In this document: in pieces, positions 52,215-61,401 of the stretch
Layout: each line of letters opens with the position of its first letter
Numbering within the stretch: the first letter of the stretch is position 1
Assembly (NCBI RefSeq): GCF_028746185.1
Contig: NZ_JAQIVH010000041.1
Coordinates: forward strand, 306,011-370,010
Direction of reading: 5' to 3'
Length of the DNA stretch: 64,000 bases
From: Paenibacillus_E qinlingensis
GTDB taxonomy: Bacteria; Bacillota; Bacilli; Paenibacillales; NBRC-103111
Made by a program: the position numbers and the translations under genes
The notes under the pieces: generated by a model
Database searches by the model: none
What the model saw: the letters and a program-made list of their open reading frames with translations, nothing else
What the model was told of the DNA's origin: nothing

Positions 52215-52928
52215 ATGGCAATGAACAACCTAATTAAACCCATCCTTGTAGGCTGTATGCCTGTTGCAATTGCATCATTCTTGGTGACTGGATGCCAAGA
52301 ATCATCTGCTCCTGCTCCAAAGGCTACCATAGACGCAACAACAACGTATATACCTTCACAGGTAAACCAGGAATCCACGCCTCCGACTATCGTTGTATCT
52401 CCGACGTCGACACCTGTGGTAGACGAAAGCATCAAGCATGAGGCACAAGTGGCTGGTATTACCAAAGTGGATCAAGATGATGTCCCATCGCAAATTTTTG
52501 CAAGTCCGAAGCCCACTGCTAAGCCGAAGATTAAAGCTGAGGACGCCTATCAGCAAGAAAAGCCGACCTTGATGGGCTTAAAGTTGGGCACTCCGAAAGC
52601 TTCAGTCTTGGAGCGTTTTGGTAAAGTGAAGAAGCAATTCCTGATGGAAGAAGACGACATCGAGGTTTATGATTTCAACGACTTTTCGGTTGGTTTCAAT
52701 AGCAAAGGAACGCTTGAATTCGTAGACGTGCACTCGATTGACATTGATCCAGGGTTACATGGCTTGCGTTTAGGGCAAAGTCAACAAGATGCGATTGCCA
52801 TCCTAGGCAAGCCTGATACGAACTCCACCTATGTCCTGTCTTATAAAGCACAAGGCACTTTGCTTAAAATCGATATCGACCCGCATGACAACACGATCCA
52901 ATCCATTAAACTTTTTGCAAATTCTTAA
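52215..52928 (+). CDS. Lipoprotein of unknown function (DUF4309-like)
   Basis: The 237-residue product has a lipoprotein signal with lipobox LVTGC at about residue 27. A Thr/Pro/Ser-rich linker runs to about 110, then two related modules follow (GLKLGTPKASVLERFGKV and GLRLGQSQQDAIAILGKP). The internal duplication and the pattern suggest a SmpA/BLIP-like small fold, as in DUF4309 proteins. It should sit on the outer face of the membrane. GGAGGAAAGG precedes the ATG. The family call is tentative. Confidence 0.8.
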   Translation: MAMNNLIKPILVGCMPVAIASFLVTGCQESSAPAPKATIDATTTYIPSQVNQESTPPTIVVSPTSTPVVDESIKHEAQVAGITKVDQDDVPSQIFASPKPTAKPKIKAEDAYQQEKPTLMGLKLGTPKASVLERFGKVKKQFLMEEDDIEVYDFNDFSVGFNSKGTLEFVDVHSIDIDPGLHGLRLGQSQQDAIAILGKPDTNSTYVLSYKAQGTLLKIDIDPHDNTIQSIKLFANS

Positions 52929-52949
52929 ATTCGTACACATTTATTAAAC

Positions 52950-52998
52950 AAAAGACCATGAATTCAGCCTTAAAGGTTGAATTTCATGGTCTTTTTTT
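52950..52998. terminator. Bidirectional terminator overlapping the end of the DedA gene
   Basis: AAAGACCATGAA and TTCATGGTCTTT pair, with inner TTCA/TGAA and CCTT/AAGG. The right arm and its T-run lie inside the last codons of the convergent DedA gene, so the terminator is partly coding. Confidence 0.88.
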
Positions 52999-53619
52999 CG
53001 GCTTTCGTTTCAGTACAACAACGTGATGGTTGCGAAAGCGCAGGTAGATCAATACGCCAATAGCAGCTAGTATGACCAATATGAATAATGAAATCCCCAT
53101 ATAGGTATGAAACAAATGTAAGAAACTCTCGAAATTATTGCCGATAAATCGGCCCAGCGTCACAAAGGTTGTACACCAGAGCAGCGCCCCGGTTCCCGCA
53201 TACAAAATATACTTATAAAACTTCACACCGCTAACGCCAGACAAATAACAAGTGAAATGACGTACGCCAGGCACAAAATAACCGAAGAAAACCGTCCACA
53301 GACCGTATTTCTTAAACCAGCCTTCCGCTCTCTCGATTCGGCTCGGCGTCAGCTTCACCCATTTGCCATACCGATTGAGAAATGGTTTACCTACGCGATG
53401 ACCAATGAAATAACTAACCGTCATGCCCGTCATAGTCCCTGCATAAATAACAGCTAGTGTGGGACCGAAGTCAAAAGGACCTCCCCAAGCGGTCAAAGAA
53501 CCGATAAAGACCATCAAGGTCTCATCAGGAATTGGAACGCCAATCATCCCAGCGGACAACAAAAGATATAAGGCAACATAGCCATATTGGCTAATAAAAT
53601 CAAACAGGAATTCCTTCAC
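52984..53619 (-). CDS. DedA family membrane protein
   Basis: The 211-residue membrane protein has the DedA/SNARE-associated motifs AGMIGVPIPDETLM near the N-terminus and FGYFVPGVRHFTCYLSG in the middle, with about five hydrophobic segments and a basic tail (KRKPKKRP). DedA proteins act in membrane lipid transport and membrane potential maintenance. The basic tail is encoded by the A-rich arm of the terminator. It is monocistronic. Confidence 0.92.
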   Translation of the reverse strand: MKEFLFDFISQYGYVALYLLLSAGMIGVPIPDETLMVFIGSLTAWGGPFDFGPTLAVIYAGTMTGMTVSYFIGHRVGKPFLNRYGKWVKLTPSRIERAEGWFKKYGLWTVFFGYFVPGVRHFTCYLSGVSGVKFYKYILYAGTGALLWCTTFVTLGRFIGNNFESFLHLFHTYMGISLFILVILAAIGVLIYLRFRNHHVVVLKRKPKKRP

Positions 53620-53762
53620 GACCTACACTCTCCCGAGTTTAACTTCAACTGCCTCTTAGCTGTCAAAGGGACTTAAACAAATCTCGTCCTATGTAACAGT
53701 CATGCAAGCTTATGTACAAACATACCTTGTACTATATCAAACGAAAGAAAGCGAGGCAATAT

Positions 53763-54803
53763 ATGCGAAATCGTGCACAGATTGTCCGTGTCGCCTTCAC
53801 CTACATCGGAACCGTCGTTGGGGCTGGGTTTGCTTCCGGGCAAGAAATTCTTCAATTTTTCACTCGCTATGGCTCGCTCGCTACATTAACGATCGCTTTA
53901 TCTACCGTGTTGTTTATTTGGATTGGGATACAACTTATGCTTATGGCGCATGACTTAAAAGCAGAATCCTATGAGGATTTGAATAAAGTTCTTTTTGGCG
54001 AAAAAATCGGAAAGTGGATCAGCTTGTTTATGATGGTTGTTCTTTTTGGCATTACAACCGTCATGTTAGCAGGTGCAGGAACAGTTTTTGAGGAACAGCT
54101 CCACCTCTCGTACACCACAGGACTTCTAATCACGCTTGTACTTTCTTATGTCATTCTAACACGCGGGATCAAAGCCATCATGACCGTAAACTCCATTGTT
54201 GTCCCCATCATGCTGCTCTTCAGCTTCGTCATTGTTGTGTATACTTGGCATTCGCCAACGTCCGGCAACTGGCTGCATATCTCCAGCGATGATTCTCTTG
54301 TACGCATTTGGTTTGCACCATTTCTATATACAGCATTTAATTTGGCCATGGCACAAGCTGTACTCGTTCCGATGGGAGGCGCGATCCGCGATCGCTCTGT
54401 CCTCTACTGGGGCGGATTGCTTGGAGGTGCTGGCATTGGATTACTTCTACTTGCCGCACATTATGCCCTTTCTGCACAAATGCCGGGCATCGCACAATTT
54501 GAAATTCCGATGGGAAATATTATGACAAAACTAGGTTATTTCCCGCAAGTCGCCTATCTGCTCGTTATTTACGGCGAAATATTCACGACCTTTATCGGGG
54601 ATGCCTATGGGTTATCCATGCAACTCCAGCAACGAATCAAGATACCTCCCAAATTGCTGCTCATCGGTATTTTACTTCTCAGCTATGCCATCAGTCACAT
54701 TGGTTTTAAAACGCTGTTAACCGCTTTATACCCGCTATTTGGCGTGGTGAGTGTCGTTTGGCTCGTGTTGATGATCTGGCGTAACCGTCGAAGTACGTTG
54801 TAG
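53763..54803 (+). CDS. YkvI-like membrane transporter
   Basis: The ATG at 53763 (MRNRAQIVRVAFTYIG) with GAGG 6 nt upstream is preferred to the frame opening at 53712. The 346-residue product has about ten membrane segments and the glycine-rich first segment VVGAGFASGQEILQFF typical of YkvI-type members of the amino-acid/polyamine/cation superfamily. The substrate is unknown, probably an amino acid-like solute. Its 3' end overlaps the convergent gene on the other strand by 69 nt. Confidence 0.85.
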   Translation: MRNRAQIVRVAFTYIGTVVGAGFASGQEILQFFTRYGSLATLTIALSTVLFIWIGIQLMLMAHDLKAESYEDLNKVLFGEKIGKWISLFMMVVLFGITTVMLAGAGTVFEEQLHLSYTTGLLITLVLSYVILTRGIKAIMTVNSIVVPIMLLFSFVIVVYTWHSPTSGNWLHISSDDSLVRIWFAPFLYTAFNLAMAQAVLVPMGGAIRDRSVLYWGGLLGGAGIGLLLLAAHYALSAQMPGIAQFEIPMGNIMTKLGYFPQVAYLLVIYGEIFTTFIGDAYGLSMQLQQRIKIPPKLLLIGILLLSYAISHIGFKTLLTALYPLFGVVSVVWLVLMIWRNRRSTL

Positions 54804-55172
54804 GGCATTCCCTAGCGGGAAACTGAGTACGATAATCAACCGTATGATCAATAGCAGCATCCCCATCGCAGAAAAGATAATACCAGTAAGTAAGTATGCC
54901 CAATGGAAATTTGCGATTTCTGTGTGATCTCGACCGACAGCCACTAGCATTGCGATCATGAGTAAAATTCCTATGATAAATAAACCAACGACAGAGTAAT
55001 CCATGATCGTCCATCTTGAGAGATAGGTGACTGCAATCTGGGCTTGGCCGACGGCTCTTGGCGAGGCAGCTTGCTGCCTCCATAGCTGATGCACCGTCCA
55101 TGCGGTATAGAAGCCGGCACCTGTCACAAATAGACCGACCACCGCACCTAGAATAGCTAAAAACAAATTCAT
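54735..55172 (-). CDS. Membrane protein of unknown function
   Basis: The 145-residue product has three to four hydrophobic segments (AILGAVVGLFVTGAGFYTAW, VVGLFIIGILLMIAML, LLTGIIFSAMGMLLLIIRL) and a His-rich hydrophilic tail. AGGAGGG lies 7 nt before the ATG. The last 69 nt overlap the 3' end of the convergent YkvI-like gene. It forms a probable pair with the small gene 29 nt upstream. The family is not recognised. Confidence 0.75.
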   Translation of the reverse strand: MNLFLAILGAVVGLFVTGAGFYTAWTVHQLWRQQAASPRAVGQAQIAVTYLSRWTIMDYSVVGLFIIGILLMIAMLVAVGRDHTEIANFHWAYLLTGIIFSAMGMLLLIIRLIIVLSFPLGNALQRTSTVTPDHQHEPNDTHHAK

Positions 55173-55201
55173 TCATGACCCTCCTTTCATTTGACCTTGA
55201 G

Positions 55202-55498
55202 CTAGTGCTGGCGCAAGCCATAAATGAGCAATAATGTGCAGCCGAAACTAATGACTGGTAGCGCATAGAGCAAGGGTAAGATCATCACGTGAGGAAGCTT
55301 TATCGCAGGAAACCACAGCAACTGCAGTTGTTTCTTTTCCAGCTCCCCGTCCTCTTGATTTCCCTTATGAACTCGGAGAGCGTCACTCGCTCCCTCATTC
55401 CACTGAATCTTGCCTTTTTTCCATCCGACTTGATAGGAAATTTCTCGATGATCTTTCCGCTTATCGTTTCCTTCCACGTTCGAGACCTCCAGTCCCAT
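55202..55498 (-). CDS. Small single-span membrane protein, tentative
   Basis: The 98-residue frame has a charged N-terminus (MGLEVSNVEGNDKRKD) and one C-terminal membrane segment (VMILPLLYALPVISFGCTLL). No good ribosome site precedes the ATG. A second frame (55300-55539) overlaps most of it, but its Arg/Cys-rich end looks non-coding, so this frame is preferred. It lies between yhaN and the membrane protein gene on the same strand. Confidence 0.5.
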   Translation of the reverse strand: MGLEVSNVEGNDKRKDHREISYQVGWKKGKIQWNEGASDALRVHKGNQEDGELEKKQLQLLWFPAIKLPHVMILPLLYALPVISFGCTLLLIYGLRQH

Positions 55499-55542
55499 GT
55501 TTCAATAATTGCGTGATCTAAAAAGTCCAGTTCGGACAACCC

Positions 55543-58500
55543 CTATAATTGAATATACAGGTGATCAGGAATTACATTTGCAGCTGCATCGCGCACATGG
55601 CCATGGCAAGTAAATAACAGCACTTGATGACGCTGGCTCAAATCAGCTAAGACACGCAAACAACTTTCCATCCGTTCCTCATCGAAATTCACGAGAATAT
55701 CGTCCAAAACCAGCGGTAATATAGCTTTGCCGCCATACTCTTCTACAAGTGCAAATCGCATGGATAAATACAATTGCTCAGCTGTGCCACGACTCAGTTG
55801 ATTCGTATCCACCTGTTGTCCATTTGCTCTTACCGCCAGTAAGCGTTGTTCGCCAAATGGGGCCTTCACAGCTTCGAATGCACCATTCGTCATCATTGCG
55901 AAATACGTAGAAGCCCGCAGAAGCACGCCTGGTTGACGATCCTTTTCGTACATATCACGGGCCTTTTTCAATAGGAGCGCAGCAAACGAAGCCACCGCAT
56001 ATTGATTTACTTGCTGAGATATCGTCGCTCGAATCCCTTCCGCCTGCAGTCGCAGATTTGCCGCTTCCGCCCCCTGCTCTAGCTTCTCAATCTGCCCCGA
56101 GAGCTTGCCAATGACCTCTCTGAGCTCATTCGCTTGCGTGATCGTCTCCGACAACTTCTGTTGCAGCGAAGTAGCTAGAAGAGCCAGATCTTCTTCTCCT
56201 TGTGATTCCATTAGCTCCATAAAGCTCCCCATTAATGAACGGCTTACTAACGATTCAAAGGAGGCTTGGAGTACGCGACTTTCGTCTTCAAGTTTGTTGC
56301 GTTCCAGCTGTTCCCGTTCCATAATCCGCAGGTGTTCGCCATCTCGTGCAGTGGCTTCCTGTAAGAGTTGATGAAGACGCGCTTGTGTCCGGTCCATATG
56401 TTGTTGAACTAGCAGAAGCGCCTGTTCCGTCTCAACGATTAACTGTTCAAATTGCCTTTGTTCCGCGATATGTACGTGCTGACGCTGCTCATCTTCTTTC
56501 CATCGCTTCAAAGCAAACAAATAATCTTGGTTGGAGGGAGGCAATTCCAGTAATTTGCGAACCGTTTCTTCATAGGTATGAACGTTTTCGGTTAACATGT
56601 CTCTTTTGGAACTCAATTTGTGAAGTTGGCGCAACCCATCCTGTGCCAACTCGATGACTCCAATCGTTTCTAGCAAGGCATCCGTCGATAGATGCGCCCC
56701 TACCCCCAGCTTGTGCAACCATTGCTCCCATGAGGCATGTATTTGCAGCGTTTCTTTTTTGATTTCTTCTGCATAACGAATACGCTGCTCAACTTGTTGC
56801 CGAAGCAGTTGTAAATTTTCACGCGCATCCCTTAATTTCTCAAGCTTACGGAGCTGTTCACTATGTGCATGTTTACCTTTATCTACTTCTCGGAACCAAG
56901 CATCCAGATGTGGCTGAAGGTCTTGAATCGACACACTAGCATTACGATAGTGACCATGTTGGGTAAATTCTGTTGCAGCAGCCGCTTCTTGAAGATTAGA
57001 TTGTAGATCGTGCACTTGTTCAAAATGGCGCAGTTGCTCCTGAATACTACGTTCCAGCTGCCCCAGCTCCTGCTCCAAACGATGATCTTGGACAATGGTG
57101 GCGGGCATGGCACGAGATGCCCTGCTCCCTTCCACTCGACGACCCATAAGCCAAATATAGCCGGTCACCCCTGCGAAAATAAGGAAAACAAATGAGGCTG
57201 CAAGCCAATTTCCCTGCCATCCGATAAATAACGGAGTGCCAAGCGCAAGAATGCCTGCCCCTATCATCATACGTTGACGAAATGCACGCGTTGCATCTTT
57301 ACCAGCTTTTGTCGCATCTTCGAGACTCTGCAAGTAGTGATTTTGCTCAGCTTGGCGTTCTTGCTGATGTGTAAATTGACTTGTGACTAGCTGCCAACGC
57401 GCATAATCCGCAGCCAACTTCTGTAATAAAATAAATGGATCAGAGACCATCATCTCTGCGTTTGCTTGTATGCCTTTGCATGTCGCTTCAAGATGACTTA
57501 CCTGATCTTGTCCACGATTAACTTGTGTATGTAAACTGTCCAATTCTGCTCCAATGCGCAGTTCAAGTTCGGAGCGATTGCGGAATTGCTCTTTATACGT
57601 ACGCACTTGTTCACGAAGTGAAATCGTCACAGCGAATGAAGTGACATCGGTCTCATCCCACTGCACATCCAAATTGGCTAGGAGTCTATCCACTTGAGCA
57701 CGTTGGTGTGCTACCTCAACCCCAAGCTGCTCAATTTGGCGCTTATGCTCCTCATAGCCAGCCGCTTGCTCTAGCAAGTGATTCAGCTCAATCCCATTGG
57801 CGAGCACTTTGGGCTCCAACTGGAGCGCAGCCATCTCTCCACGCAAGCTCTGCACGCGCAGCAGCAGCTTGTCGCACTCCGCTTGGAGGCGCTCCTGCTC
57901 GGCCTCGAGCGCCTCCAGCCTTGCCGTGGCCTGCTCCGGGAAGCCCGGCCGTACCGGCAGGCCCTCCAGTTCGCGGCCGATCTGCCGCAAGCGGAGCCAG
58001 CCGCTGCGCGCCTTGCCGGCCAAGCCGAGCTTGTGCAGCTCCGCGCGCAGCGCCTCCTGCTGCCCCTCCAGGGCAGCAGCGCGCGCCTCCGCGGCGCGGC
58101 GCTCTTCCTGCAGCCGATCGTAGTCGGCTGCTCCATCACGGCTGCGGCGCAGCGACTGCTCCAGACCCTCGAGCTCCTTCAGGAGACGGTTCATCTCCTG
58201 ATTGCGTCCGCGGGGTCTGTACAGGCCGTCCGCCTGCGCCGTCAGCTTGCGCTCGGCCTCCATGATGGCCGAGCCGCTTACACCAAGCCCAGCGCTATAC
58301 AGATAGCCGCTGAGCTCGTCCGTCTGCAGGGAGCGAAGCTCCTGCAGCTCGGTTAAGCCAAAAGCGAACAAGCTGCGATAGAGGTCGGCCGAGAGGCCGC
58401 CCAGCAGCGTGTTCAGCTCCTCTTCTCCGCAGGTGGTACCATCGGCGAGTGTGACCTTAACGAGCCCCGCAGAGGCTCGTTTGCCGCCTGTGGCGGGCGC

Positions 58501-58764
58501 ATCGTAGCGCTCAACGCGGATGCGCTGACCCTGCTCATCGAGCAGGGTTAGGGCACCTCCGTGGGCACCGCCGCCCAAAGGCTCATAACGCTCCGAACGA
58601 TTCGTTCGCGTCGGGAAACCGAACAGCACCGCTCGGACGAAGCCCATGAGCGTGCTCTTGCCCGCTTCGTTGGCGCCGTAAAACACAGCCAAATTGCTGT
58701 CCGTATGCAGCTGACGATCACGCAAGCTGCCAAATCCATCGACTTGGATGGCAATAATTCTCAT
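55543..58764 (-). CDS. yhaN: SbcC-like ATPase YhaN (DNA repair/recombination)
   Basis: The 1073-residue protein is a Rad50/SbcC-type ATPase: Walker A FYGANEAGKSTLMGF at the N-terminus, long coiled-coil arms with a short membrane-like stretch in the middle (MIGAGILALGTPLFIGW) and signature/Walker B at the C-terminus (LSRGTAEQLYLSMRFAL, LPLVLDDILVNFDEER). It partners the YhaO nuclease, whose gene overlaps its start by 4 nt. In B. subtilis YhaN is the partner of YhaO. Codons for about residues 90-330 (57.8-58.5 kb) are much richer in GC than the rest of the gene. Confidence 0.92.
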   Translation of the reverse strand: MRIIAIQVDGFGSLRDRQLHTDSNLAVFYGANEAGKSTLMGFVRAVLFGFPTRTNRSERYEPLGGGAHGGALTLLDEQGQRIRVERYDAPATGGKRASAGLVKVTLADGTTCGEEELNTLLGGLSADLYRSLFAFGLTELQELRSLQTDELSGYLYSAGLGVSGSAIMEAERKLTAQADGLYRPRGRNQEMNRLLKELEGLEQSLRRSRDGAADYDRLQEERRAAEARAAALEGQQEALRAELHKLGLAGKARSGWLRLRQIGRELEGLPVRPGFPEQATARLEALEAEQERLQAECDKLLLRVQSLRGEMAALQLEPKVLANGIELNHLLEQAAGYEEHKRQIEQLGVEVAHQRAQVDRLLANLDVQWDETDVTSFAVTISLREQVRTYKEQFRNRSELELRIGAELDSLHTQVNRGQDQVSHLEATCKGIQANAEMMVSDPFILLQKLAADYARWQLVTSQFTHQQERQAEQNHYLQSLEDATKAGKDATRAFRQRMMIGAGILALGTPLFIGWQGNWLAASFVFLIFAGVTGYIWLMGRRVEGSRASRAMPATIVQDHRLEQELGQLERSIQEQLRHFEQVHDLQSNLQEAAAATEFTQHGHYRNASVSIQDLQPHLDAWFREVDKGKHAHSEQLRKLEKLRDARENLQLLRQQVEQRIRYAEEIKKETLQIHASWEQWLHKLGVGAHLSTDALLETIGVIELAQDGLRQLHKLSSKRDMLTENVHTYEETVRKLLELPPSNQDYLFALKRWKEDEQRQHVHIAEQRQFEQLIVETEQALLLVQQHMDRTQARLHQLLQEATARDGEHLRIMEREQLERNKLEDESRVLQASFESLVSRSLMGSFMELMESQGEEDLALLATSLQQKLSETITQANELREVIGKLSGQIEKLEQGAEAANLRLQAEGIRATISQQVNQYAVASFAALLLKKARDMYEKDRQPGVLLRASTYFAMMTNGAFEAVKAPFGEQRLLAVRANGQQVDTNQLSRGTAEQLYLSMRFALVEEYGGKAILPLVLDDILVNFDEERMESCLRVLADLSQRHQVLLFTCHGHVRDAAANVIPDHLYIQL

Positions 58765-60038
58765 CCAGGTCCCCCTCCATCCGTGGTTAGCAGATCAGCA
58801 ACAAGCACTTCCGCGGAACGCAGCCAATCGCGCAGCTGTTCAGGCGTTGCTGCCGCTGGATTCCTAGCAGATATAGGCATCCCCTGGAGCGCTGCCAGCG
58901 CTTCTTCAGCGAAACTTTCCAAGGCTGATTCGTCACTTTGCAGCACCGATGCATACCTTAATAGATCTCCTAGGAAGCTCTTCTCTTCCAGAACGGCTGC
59001 CAGATCAAGCTCACTGGCTGTCCGATCCTCGATGGATTCAATCCACACGAAACTGCTGCGCTCCATTTCGTCATCTCTGAACTCATCCATCAATTCTTGC
59101 AAGGGACGGCCTTTGCGCAGCCGCTCATGGATTTCACTGCGACCTTCCAATACAATGCGGACAATCCCATCTCGGCCGTTAGCCTCTTGATGAAGCCGGT
59201 CTAATAACTCGCCTAAGCGATCTTTCAACACTTGCTCCGATGGAATTGAGATCACAGACAATGTTTCTTGATACCAACGAACCGTGTCTAAGGCATGAAA
59301 AATAAGCTCTGCCCGCCCAGTATCGTCGATATCTACGAGATAACAGCCGCGAGGACCGGTTTCCCGAATACTTCGGCCTTGGATATTACCTGGATACACA
59401 ATCGCTGGCTGAAGGTTCATTACTTGTCTCGTATGTACATGTCCAAGTGCCCAGTAGTGCATGCCTGCATCGATTAAATCCTGCTTACTGCAAGGGGAAT
59501 AATTATCATGATGAGGATCGCCATCAACATTTGTGTGCAAGAGTCCAATCTGACACACTTGACTAAGCCCTCTTTTAAATTTCAAAGCAAGATTCTCTGT
59601 TACTGCTGAGCTCCCATAGGATATCCCATGAATTTCGGCGATAATGCCCCGATCTTGCTTCACGACCTGTAAAGTCTCCACATGATCAGACGCAAAAAAA
59701 TGAACGTCTGCCGGCCAAACCAACTTTGCGGCACGTCCATCCTCGGGGTCATGATTACCATGTATAATATAAGCAGGAATGCCTTCAGACGCTAAAAGTT
59801 CCACTGCTTTTTGAAAGCGAATTTGTGCCCGCAGTGAACGATCCGATACATCATAGACATCCCCGCTAATTAGTACAAAATCCACCTTTTCTTGTATCGC
59901 AAGCGCCACAAGCTCCTTCAACGCTTCGAACGTCGATTCTCGAACTCGCTCTCGAACCCGTTCAGGAAGCGCCGACATGCCTTTAAATGGGCTATCTAAG
60001 TGCAAATCGGCAGCATGTATAAACCGCAGTCGTTTCAT
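58761..60038 (-). CDS. yhaO: SbcD-like metallophosphoesterase/exonuclease YhaO
   Basis: This 425-residue calcineurin-type nuclease has metal motifs AADLHLDSPF, LISGDVYDV, IIHGNHD, LLHTNVDGD and WALGHVHTRQ. It acts with YhaN in a Mre11-Rad50-like complex on DNA ends. Its stop overlaps the yhaN start (58761-58764), showing translational coupling. The site before the ATG is AAGGAAGG with a somewhat long spacing. Confidence 0.93.
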   Translation of the reverse strand: MKRLRFIHAADLHLDSPFKGMSALPERVRERVRESTFEALKELVALAIQEKVDFVLISGDVYDVSDRSLRAQIRFQKAVELLASEGIPAYIIHGNHDPEDGRAAKLVWPADVHFFASDHVETLQVVKQDRGIIAEIHGISYGSSAVTENLALKFKRGLSQVCQIGLLHTNVDGDPHHDNYSPCSKQDLIDAGMHYWALGHVHTRQVMNLQPAIVYPGNIQGRSIRETGPRGCYLVDIDDTGRAELIFHALDTVRWYQETLSVISIPSEQVLKDRLGELLDRLHQEANGRDGIVRIVLEGRSEIHERLRKGRPLQELMDEFRDDEMERSSFVWIESIEDRTASELDLAAVLEEKSFLGDLLRYASVLQSDESALESFAEEALAALQGMPISARNPAAATPEQLRDWLRSAEVLVADLLTTDGGGPG

Positions 60039-60064
60039 GGCTCAAACGCCTTCCTTTATGAACT

Positions 60065-61228
60065 TTATTCCTGTTGACCTGCTTCTTCTGGACTTGTTGG
60101 CTCCGTGACTTGATAGCGTTCATACACACTTTTTAATTGACGAAGTACACGATTTAATGAGTAGGTTTTTTTCGCCTTTTCCCATGCAGCTCGCGCTAAA
60201 TTGTAGCGGAAGCTAGGGTCTATGACGACTTTCTCCAAAGCATGGCTCAAAGCCATCGCATCACCAACAGGTACAAGCAATCCATTGTGGCCATGCTCAA
60301 TTTGCTCAGCGATTCCGCCAACATTCGTACCAATCAAAGCTAACCAGCACAGCGCTGCTTCTGCGAATACAGACCCGAAGGCCTCGGCACGAGATGGCAG
60401 AACAAACACATCGAAGAATGGCATGAACTCTTCCGGATGAAGCATATACCCATAAAAAATCGTATCTTCATAAATATTATGCTCGACGGCTAATTTCTCA
60501 AGTTCCTCACGACTGGGACCATCCCCAATAATATGTAAAACAAATGGATGTCCGCGTTTTTTCAGCTCGCCACATGCAATCAGCAATGTATCCAAGCCCT
60601 TCGCCGGAACTAAACGACAAACCGTAATAAATTGCGTGACTTGATTTTCATGTGAAATCGGGCGGAATCGCTTCTCATCAAAGCCATTTGGAATGACGCC
60701 AATGCGTTCACTGTCTTGCACGTAATCAGCCATGTATTGCTTAAACGAATTTGAAACCGTAATAATCTGATCTACCTTCGCCTCTAACTCCCCATAGATC
60801 TGGGTTAAGAATTGATGTTCCACGCCATTCTCAGCAATTCGCCCATTTAGAATAAGCTCTCTCTCGAAACTAGAGTGAATTGTCAAAATAACAGGTGTAT
60901 CTGGATAAATTTGTTTCATAACCAGTGCAGCAATCGGGTGATGAGCATGTATAATATCAAATTTCTTAGAAATTCTGAGCTTTGTCCACCATACATAGTC
61001 TTTATAGGTTTGAATGTATTTATCGATAATTGGGTTGCCGGCATACTTCCGCCAATCAAACGTAGCGAATGACACATCCTCGGATCCCTTGCCGCGAATA
61101 CGCTTAGGTAGCGAGAACAGTTCCATTTCCCAACCTTTTTTATTAAATCGTTCCAAAATATAGGGAACCATGGATGATACCCCACCCGGTTGTTCCGGGG
61201 GGAAAAATAATGCTTGCAATATGTTCAT
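60065..61228 (-). CDS. Glycosyltransferase family 4
   Basis: This 387-residue GT-B enzyme starts with the acceptor domain (FPPEQPGGVSSMVPYILERF). Its C-terminal nucleotide-sugar domain contains VCRLVPAKGLDTLL, IGDGPSREELEKL and the EX7E region SRAEAFGSVFAEA. GGIAEQIEHGHNGLLV is typical of GT4. It probably adds a sugar to a lipid or cell-surface acceptor in the cytoplasm. GAGAGGGG lies 8 nt before the ATG. It is 26 nt upstream of yhaO and may be co-transcribed with it. Confidence 0.9.
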   Translation of the reverse strand: MNILQALFFPPEQPGGVSSMVPYILERFNKKGWEMELFSLPKRIRGKGSEDVSFATFDWRKYAGNPIIDKYIQTYKDYVWWTKLRISKKFDIIHAHHPIAALVMKQIYPDTPVILTIHSSFERELILNGRIAENGVEHQFLTQIYGELEAKVDQIITVSNSFKQYMADYVQDSERIGVIPNGFDEKRFRPISHENQVTQFITVCRLVPAKGLDTLLIACGELKKRGHPFVLHIIGDGPSREELEKLAVEHNIYEDTIFYGYMLHPEEFMPFFDVFVLPSRAEAFGSVFAEAALCWLALIGTNVGGIAEQIEHGHNGLLVPVGDAMALSHALEKVVIDPSFRYNLARAAWEKAKKTYSLNRVLRQLKSVYERYQVTEPTSPEEAGQQE

Positions 61229-61401
61229 TGCATGAGCCCCTCTCCCAAATCCTTGAGCTTACCACTTCCTATTGTAACCTGTGCCTGGCGAATAGAAAAG
61301 AGAACACAAACTCAACAGCACAAATGTTCTATCCCTGCTCCGCTTTTTCCTTTATAATAGAGTCTACTTCTGTGGAAAAATAGACCAACTTGGAGGAACT
61401 C

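Noticed and set aside
57708..58356. Long plus-strand frames opposite yhaN
   Set aside because: They are shadows of the GC-rich part of yhaN. Low-complexity Ala/Pro/Arg-rich translations and the clear coiled-coil protein on the other strand explain them.
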